This document shows, one piece after another, positions 59,143 through 64,000 of a stretch of DNA of 64,000 nucleotides. The DNA is from Bacillota bacterium (GTDB lineage Bacteria > Bacillota > Clostridia > Christensenellales > JAEXRW01). The stretch covers positions 162,922-226,921 of the forward strand of contig JAEXRW010000008.1 in assembly GCA_023454175.1 (NCBI GenBank), written 5' to 3'. Position 1 is the first letter of the stretch. Each line of letters starts with the position of its first letter. The notes below the pieces were generated by a model. The model saw only the letters and a program-made list of their open reading frames with translations, was not told where the DNA came from and did not search any database. Both the position numbers and the translations under genes were made by a program.

Positions 59143-60093
59143 TTATGTCGGGTTCGGCGTTGCGAAGTAAGTCTCCACGCCTTTGCAGATCGCTTCAACG
59201 ATCTGGTCCTGGTAGTCGTCCTGTTTTAGCTTCTCTTCCTCTTCCGCGTTGGAAATATACCCGCATTCCACGATGACGGTGGGCTGGTATCCGCTTTTCA
59301 GGATCAGCAGGTTGCTTTCTGCCCGTGCCTTTCCGTCCGATTTGGGCTCAAGCGCTTCGTTGAGTTCCTGCATGATGGCTTCCGCCAGTACCTTGCCTTT
59401 TGCCGAGCCCGTCATGAAGAGCGTCAGCGGCCCGGCAATGGACGGATCGCTTTTCAGTGAATTCATGTGGATGCTGATGGCGATATCCGTTTTGTTGTCT
59501 TTGATGATCTGTTTCCGTTTTTCCATATCCGCCACTTTCGTCTCCGCGATGGCGTTGCTGTCGCTCCGCGTCATGGTGATCTGGGCGCCCATGGCTTCCA
59601 GTGCCGTTTTCAGCTTCTGTGTCACTGCCAGGTTCAGTTCGGCTTCCTTGGTGCCCTTGACGCCGAGGCTCCCGGGATCGATCCCTCCGTGTCCGGCGTC
59701 CAGGATGATGGTCTTGCCCTTCAGCGCATCGGTCGCCGCCTGCGGTGTTTTGCTCGGCGTGGGTGAATCCGGCGGCGTGGAGCTGTCCGGGGAAGCGGTA
59801 TCGCCTGATGCGGTATTGCCTGGTGAATTCACCGCAGCTATGTGGGAGGATGCGGGGGCGGTCTCCTTGTTGAAGGCCGTCGATATCAGCAGCACGATCA
59901 CCACGCAGCATGACAGGATCAGTGCAAATGAAACCAGTACAAACGCAAACCGCTTTTTGTTTACCTTGTATCGCCGTCGGGCAGGTTCCCCGTTTTCGTC
60001 TTCTTCTTCATATCCCAGGCCGTATAGCCCGTCATCGTCTCTATCATCTCTATCGTCTCTATCGCCTCTATCGTCCCTGTCATCTCTGCGCAT
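59143..60093 (-). CDS. N-acetylmuramoyl-L-alanine amidase (Amidase_3) with Asp/Arg-repeat N-terminus
   Basis: 316 residues from the ATG at 60093 (GGAGGTGCAGG upstream). The N-terminus is a run of RDD repeats (RDDRDDRGDRDDRDDRDD), then KKRFAFVLVSFALILSCCVVIVLLI (one membrane helix), a Ser/Pro/Thr linker and the catalytic domain. Zn ligands H in DAGHGG, E in TKEAEL and H in SIHMN, and the catalytic E in VECGYISN, are intact. It cleaves peptide stems from glycan outside the cell. The DD repeats come from imperfect 9-bp DNA repeats that could change length. Confidence 0.93.
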   Translation of the reverse strand: MRRDDRDDRGDRDDRDDRDDDGLYGLGYEEEDENGEPARRRYKVNKKRFAFVLVSFALILSCCVVIVLLISTAFNKETAPASSHIAAVNSPGNTASGDTASPDSSTPPDSPTPSKTPQAATDALKGKTIILDAGHGGIDPGSLGVKGTKEAELNLAVTQKLKTALEAMGAQITMTRSDSNAIAETKVADMEKRKQIIKDNKTDIAISIHMNSLKSDPSIAGPLTLFMTGSAKGKVLAEAIMQELNEALEPKSDGKARAESNLLILKSGYQPTVIVECGYISNAEEEEKLKQDDYQDQIVEAICKGVETYFATPNPT

Positions 60094-60138
60094 CCTGCAC
60101 CTCCACAAAAATTGAATGGGTACCGGTTATTCTGCTGT

Positions 60139-61452
60139 TCAGTCGCGCACCTTGCCCGCCCTGTATGCAGGAGGCAGCCCCGCGAAGAAACCTGTTGCCG
60201 TGGATATGGCCATCGTCACCAGCGCCAGCCAAAATGGGATGTCCACATTGCTGCTCTGCCCGAAATGCATCCCGAATACCACCGTCTCAGCCGTGCTCGT
60301 ATTCACGATCAATGCAAAGAAGTAGGCGACGAGCACGCCCAATGCGCCCCCGGCGAGCCCCAGGATCGAGGATTGTACCAGCAGTCTGCGGCGTATGTTT
60401 CTGCCTTCGGCGCGCGAAGCTGCCGGGGCGTCCCCTTTGAGCCCGGTGAGCAATGTATAGGCCAGCACCAGCCCCGTTGCCGCCACGGCAAATATTCCGA
60501 TCAGGGTCAGCAGTGTCTGCTGCAGGTCCAGTTTCTCCTGCATCCCCGCCAGGTCCCCTACTGCGCTCTCCGCAGTATAGCCCATCGCGGCGATGCTTTC
60601 CAGGATATCCTTTGCGCTGCCGATATCCTTTGCATAAACCAAAGCCGTTGCATACGTATCGGTTTTCAGGTCCAGGGAGGTTGCCAGCTCGTAGTTCTCC
60701 TGCAACATCTTCTTCGCAGCCGTCAGGCTCATCAGCGCCTTCCCGTTGCGGTCGCTCTCATCTTTTTCCAGCACGCCGACGATACGGCCCATATAGACCC
60801 TGTTCGCGTCTGGGGCGGTGTCGTCCGGCTTTTCTCCTTCTTCTCCATCCCCGTCCGGATTGGCGATGGATACCTGTATGCTTTCCTTCATCCAGTCGAT
60901 GGGCGGAGGTGTCGGTTCTAGCGGCTGTCCCTCTCCGCCGTTCTCGTCCATATATCCCATCCCATCATCCTCGGTCTGTTCGCCGGCGTTGATATCCTTG
61001 AATTCCATCTGCGCCCCATACCCCAGGATCAGCTGCGGGGAGGTTCCCTGCACGCTGAAAGGGCCGCCTTTTGTGTATTCCAGTTTCCCTTTGAGCACCG
61101 ATGGGTCCACTGCCGAAACTGCGATATTTTCGGCCTTGTACCTGTTGGTCTGCACCTGTAGCGGCAGCGTGATGACCCCGGTCGCTCCCGCCACGCCTTC
61201 CATCTTTTTAAAGGATTCGATGGCGGCATCGTTCAGGATGGCCTTTCCCTGTTCGCCGGGTGTGACGCGTATCTCCGTGGCATCGTTGGCCGAGATGGAC
61301 TTTTGGAATTGCCCCATGCCGGAAAGTCCCAGCCCCGTCATCGCCATCAGGCTCCCCATGCCCAGCGCCAGGATGGTGATAGCCAGTACGCTCCTGCCCT
61401 TCCCCTTGCGGATGGCCTCGATGCTCCCGGTAACGGTTTCATTGAATTTCAT
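60139..61452 (-). CDS. FtsX/MacB-type ABC transporter permease
   Basis: 437 residues with an N-terminal membrane helix (about 20-45), a large extracytoplasmic domain with an acidic Gly/Pro-rich insert (EDDGMGYMDENGGEGQPLEP) and three C-terminal helices, the topology of MacB-type permeases. These usually work with a dedicated ATPase, and none of that class is next to it; the BcrA-type ATPase at 63.1-63.7 kb is a candidate. It overlaps the upstream surface-protein gene by 14 bp. Confidence 0.8.
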   Translation of the reverse strand: MKFNETVTGSIEAIRKGKGRSVLAITILALGMGSLMAMTGLGLSGMGQFQKSISANDATEIRVTPGEQGKAILNDAAIESFKKMEGVAGATGVITLPLQVQTNRYKAENIAVSAVDPSVLKGKLEYTKGGPFSVQGTSPQLILGYGAQMEFKDINAGEQTEDDGMGYMDENGGEGQPLEPTPPPIDWMKESIQVSIANPDGDGEEGEKPDDTAPDANRVYMGRIVGVLEKDESDRNGKALMSLTAAKKMLQENYELATSLDLKTDTYATALVYAKDIGSAKDILESIAAMGYTAESAVGDLAGMQEKLDLQQTLLTLIGIFAVAATGLVLAYTLLTGLKGDAPAASRAEGRNIRRRLLVQSSILGLAGGALGVLVAYFFALIVNTSTAETVVFGMHFGQSSNVDIPFWLALVTMAISTATGFFAGLPPAYRAGKVRD

Positions 61453-62878
61453 CGGCTCCCACCTTCTTCTTGCGGTTCTTGCGCAGGAGGATGAGGGTCG
61501 CTGCGATGGCCGCGATGATGGCCGCCGCGATCAGCACGGATACCCACCACTGGCTGGCCTTGGGTTTTTCCTCCGTCTGGGGGGCCGACGCCGGTATTTC
61601 GGGCGGCTTGATGTTCGTCTGGATGTCCACCTTGTCGCTGTACTGCTTTCCGAATTCATCCTCGTATGTGATGGTGATGCTGCCAAAGGTCATCCCGTAT
61701 TTTTCGGCGTCCTCCCCGCTCGTGGTCACATTCCCGTCACTGGAGACCGTCATGTCCTTGGTCCCTGCAAATACCGTCATTTGTGCGCTTTTTGCCGTCC
61801 CTGCTTCCATGTTGCCCAGGAATGCGCTTTCCCGCGGCATCAGTCCCGGCGCCTCGAGCTTGCACGTCACATTGTACACCATGCCCTTGCCCTTGTTGAT
61901 CACCTGCATCGTGAAAGGCGCCGTATCCCCCGCGCTCATGGACTGCGGTACATTGGGTTTGTCAAATTCCACGCGCATCGGCTGGGATACCGAGATGGGG
62001 ATCTCCTCGCTTGCAGAGAATCCCGAAGCCTTGTTATCCTCGTATTCGATGGTCACGGTCACGCTGTGCGGTTCCGTTTTGATATCCGCCGAAGCCTTCA
62101 TGGGGAAACTGATGTCCATGCTCTTCCCCTTTCCCAGGCTTTTGTAATAAAGGGTGTTGGTGTTATCAACGGGTCTCAGGTCGCCGCTGCTCCCTTTGAT
62201 CGAGATCTTGATATTGTAAAGGGTGTAGCTGGTGCTGGTATTCTTCACCGTGAATTTCAGCTGATATTCCTGACCCGCCGCCACCACGTCCGGATTGGTC
62301 CCGTAGTCGGTCACGAGCACCTTGGGCTGGTGTCTGGGTCCCTCGGGTTTCGGCTGTCCCCCTCCTTCGGGGTTCTTGCCGTCCACGCTCACATACAGTG
62401 GGAAGCTCTGCTGCATATCCGTCCCGCCGCCGTCCTTGTAGGTTACGTCCAGCGTGATGGGGTAGGTGCCCCGCGTCCTGTCCGATGCCAGCGGCAGCGT
62501 CAGGTCGATGAGGTAGGCGTCCTTGCTCACCGTCCCGTCGTTGATGGGGCATGGAGCCCGTTTGATCGTTTTGATGTAATTGCCGAATACAAAAGGTGAT
62601 GATCCCGGTGCGCCCAGCCCCGGCGTCACGGTGATGGTGCTGCCCTGGATGCTCGCCCCCGCGTTTTCCACCAGGGGTACGATGATCTTCATACTCCCGT
62701 TTGCGCCTGCAGGCGTATACCCTTCCGAATAGGTCTTGCTCATCCCCGCGTATTTGTTCACGTTGTCGATGCTCAGCAGCCCCGCTCCGTCTGCGAGGAC
62801 GAGTGTCGGCAGCAGCGTCCCCACAAGCGTCAGCACTGCCAGTATCGCTATGATTAATATTCCGACCTTCTTTTTCAT
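61439..62878 (-). CDS. Secreted S-layer/CARDB-like protein with C-terminal membrane anchor
   Basis: 479 residues. Signal peptide (1-30), three beta-sandwich-like domains with NPDVVAAGQEYQLKFTVKNT and QPMRVEFDKPNVPQSMSAGDT, the pattern of CARDB/COG1361 modules, a Pro/Glu linker (PASAPQTEEKPKASQ), a membrane helix (about 448-468) and a basic tail. Probably an extracytoplasmic partner of the permease encoded in overlap downstream. Specific function unknown. Confidence 0.75.
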   Translation of the reverse strand: MKKKVGILIIAILAVLTLVGTLLPTLVLADGAGLLSIDNVNKYAGMSKTYSEGYTPAGANGSMKIIVPLVENAGASIQGSTITVTPGLGAPGSSPFVFGNYIKTIKRAPCPINDGTVSKDAYLIDLTLPLASDRTRGTYPITLDVTYKDGGGTDMQQSFPLYVSVDGKNPEGGGQPKPEGPRHQPKVLVTDYGTNPDVVAAGQEYQLKFTVKNTSTSYTLYNIKISIKGSSGDLRPVDNTNTLYYKSLGKGKSMDISFPMKASADIKTEPHSVTVTIEYEDNKASGFSASEEIPISVSQPMRVEFDKPNVPQSMSAGDTAPFTMQVINKGKGMVYNVTCKLEAPGLMPRESAFLGNMEAGTAKSAQMTVFAGTKDMTVSSDGNVTTSGEDAEKYGMTFGSITITYEDEFGKQYSDKVDIQTNIKPPEIPASAPQTEEKPKASQWWVSVLIAAAIIAAIAATLILLRKNRKKKVGADEIQ

Positions 62879-63046
62879 TTCGTTAACCTCTCTCTCCCGG
62901 ATGGTTACAATCTTATTAAAAGCCTTCGTTCAGGCGTCATTTTCGCATAATGGTCATTCAGTGGTATCAGGTTTTGTTGTTTTTACAATTGCATGAAGCA
63001 TTTTCTTTAGCTCCTGCCCCTTCCAATTGCATAATATATTTGATCC

Positions 63047-63100
63047 GTCCGAAGGACACCGCAACTCTTAACTCTTAACTTTTAACTCTCAACTGTCAAA
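63047..63100 (-). repeat. 3'-end heptamer array with GAA-loop hairpin (ABC ATPase 3' end)
   Basis: GTCC-GAA-GGAC (63047-63057), ACCGCA, then ACTCTTA, ACTCTTA, ACTTTTA, ACTCTCA, ACTGTCA units. The TAA stop (63082-63084) and last codons (TVES) of the ATPase are encoded by the array. Confidence 0.85.
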
Positions 63101-63723
63101 ATTCCTCCGTCCATCTCGCTCACCGTGTCGCACAGTTCCGCGATGTCCTCCGCGTTGTGGCTCGCCAGGATGATGGTCTTCCCCTCGGCGCGCAGCCCCT
63201 TGAAGAGTTCGCGCATCTCCTTCACGCCCTGCTTGTCCAGCCCGTTCATCGGCTCGTCCAGGATCAGGAGTCTTGGTTCCTCCATGATGGCCTGCGCGAT
63301 ACCCAGCCGCTGCCGCATGCCCATCGAGTATTTCCCTACCTGCTTTTTCATCATCGGGTCCAACCCCACGCGCCGGATGGTTTCGATGATCTTTTTCGTG
63401 TCCGCCCTGCACTTGAGCGAAGCCAGGATCTCCAGGTTTTTCAGCCCGCTGAACTGCAGCAGGAATCCCGGCGATTCGATGATGATGCCCAGGTCGTCCG
63501 GGAAATCCTTCTTTTTCCCCACTTCCTCTTCGTTGACATATATCTTCCCTTTGGAAGGGAACATGAAGCCGCAGATGCATTTGAAAAGCACCGTCTTCCC
63601 GCTCCCGTTGTTCCCGATGATCCCGTGGATCTTCCCTTCCTCGAAATCATGGCTGACGTCTTTGAGTACTTCTTCGCCTTTGAAATCCTTGTATACATGC
63701 TGTACGCTCACCGCTATGCTCAT
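63082..63723 (-). CDS. ABC transporter ATP-binding protein (BcrA type)
   Basis: 213 residues from the ATG at 63723, preceded by AAGGAG; a longer frame upstream lacks one. Walker A GNNGSGKT, the Q-loop region, the signature YSMGMRQRLGIA, Walker B LLILDEPMNGLD and the H-loop H are intact. This subfamily exports peptides or drugs. The C-terminal VES is supplied by the array. It heads a likely operon with the surface protein and permease. No cognate BcrB-type permease is seen. Confidence 0.92.
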   Translation of the reverse strand: MSIAVSVQHVYKDFKGEEVLKDVSHDFEEGKIHGIIGNNGSGKTVLFKCICGFMFPSKGKIYVNEEEVGKKKDFPDDLGIIIESPGFLLQFSGLKNLEILASLKCRADTKKIIETIRRVGLDPMMKKQVGKYSMGMRQRLGIAQAIMEEPRLLILDEPMNGLDKQGVKEMRELFKGLRAEGKTIILASHNAEDIAELCDTVSEMDGGILTVES

Positions 63724-63833
63724 ATGCATCTCCTTAATCCGCAAGACTTGTTCCACATGGCCCTCGCATCCACCAACTATTTTGTAGAGCGTCTCGCTCA
63801 ACTTCGAGGGAGTGCCTCAGCCTCGGAAGTTCT

Positions 63834-63879
63834 ATGTCCGAAGGACATACCAAAATTCTTAATTCTTAATTCTTAATTG
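63834..63879 (-). repeat. 3'-end heptamer array with GAA-loop hairpin (IS30 transposase 3' end)
   Basis: ATGTCC-GAA-GGACAT (63834-63848), ACCAAA, then ATTCTTA three times and ATTGCAC. It ends 6 bp before the transposase stop codon. Confidence 0.85.
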
Positions 63880-63884
63880 CACAT

Positions 63885-64000
63885 TTACATTTCAAGTGCA
63901 ACACCCCTGCCAATATTTTTAAGAAATACTTCTGCAGGAGTCAGCCAGCCAAGTCGCTTTCGTGGGCGGTTATTGAGTAACCTTACCACATGATCTAAAT
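63885..64000 (-). CDS. IS30-family transposase, C-terminal part (cut by window edge)
   Basis: About 38 C-terminal residues. LLNNRPRKRLGWLTPAEVF and GVALEM at the stop are the conserved IS30-family C-terminal pattern, including the arginine-rich segment after the catalytic core. Most of the protein lies outside the window. No left-end inverted repeat of the IS can be named within the visible sequence. Confidence 0.85.
   Translation of the reverse strand, partial: LDHVVRLLNNRPRKRLGWLTPAEVFLKNIGRGVALEM

Noticed and set aside
60818..62599. Plus-strand open frame (593 codons) opposite the permease and surface-protein genes
   Set aside because: It spans two well-supported minus-strand genes and has no ribosome site or recognisable domain.

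Overview
The window comes from a flagellated, chemotactic, endospore-forming anaerobic Firmicute, most likely class Clostridia. The sequence shows a Gram-positive type flagellar cluster (sigD/fliA, flhF, flhG, a SwrB-like gene, fhlB), chemotaxis with CheC and CheD, two alpha/beta small acid-soluble spore proteins, a DUF3787 spore protein, a gerA-type germination operon and a pyruvate:ferredoxin oxidoreductase. The genus cannot be named from sequence alone. Most of the window is moderately GC-rich. The K+ channel gene (26943-27989) and the HEPN gene (34182-35693) are conspicuously AT-rich and look acquired.

Layout. 1-22858, almost all on the minus strand, is a flagellar and chemotaxis cluster. 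Read in the direction of transcription it runs: EF-hand-like protein, ylqG/fliK-like, fhlB, CHAP-like hydrolase, fliD, fliS, flgN-like, yaaR, cheW, cheR, cheB, flgB, flgC, fliE, fliO, fliP, fliQ, fliR, flhB, flhA, flhF, flhG, a YcgR/PilZ protein, sigD, a SwrB-like gene and a rod gene (flgF/flgG) cut by the window edge. fliF to fliN, flgD/flgE, motAB and flagellin are absent and must lie elsewhere. 23182-26797 on the plus strand is cheC-cheD-cheY-cheA. Two divergent sigma-D-type promoters with overlapping -35 boxes sit between the two blocks, and another precedes fliD. The export/basal-body block (flgB to sigD) has a sigma-A promoter, so an early/late hierarchy is written in the promoters.

26943-35693 is mixed: RCK potassium channel, HD-GYP phosphodiesterase, GGDEF cyclase, a MITE, a yjdF-like gene with a structured leader, a phosphodiester-glycosidase-like exopolysaccharide gene pair and an ApeA-like HEPN defence gene. 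The GGDEF and HD-GYP proteins and the PilZ protein together form a plausible c-di-GMP to flagellum circuit. 35913-42625 holds phosphoketolase and pyruvate:ferredoxin oxidoreductase. 42874-50859 is a spore block (SASPs, Mn-catalase-like protein, gerAB-gerAC-gerAA and membrane proteins). 50864-57059 holds a glycerol-3-phosphate dehydrogenase-like/FAD oxidoreductase/DUF1667 operon behind a leader terminator, plus glpP, the likely antiterminator for it. 57157-63723 holds two tandem VOC proteins, an aldo/keto reductase, an amidase and an ABC-type exporter-like group. The right edge is the C-terminal end of an IS30-family transposase.

The most unusual feature is not a gene. Twelve intergenic arrays of 7-bp units, most preceded by small GAA- or GCA-loop hairpins, abut or overlap the 3' end of minus-strand genes and often encode the last codons and the stop. 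A second unexplained signal is a pair of hairpins 33 kb apart with an identical 13-nt loop, identical stem length and completely different but self-complementary 10-bp stems.
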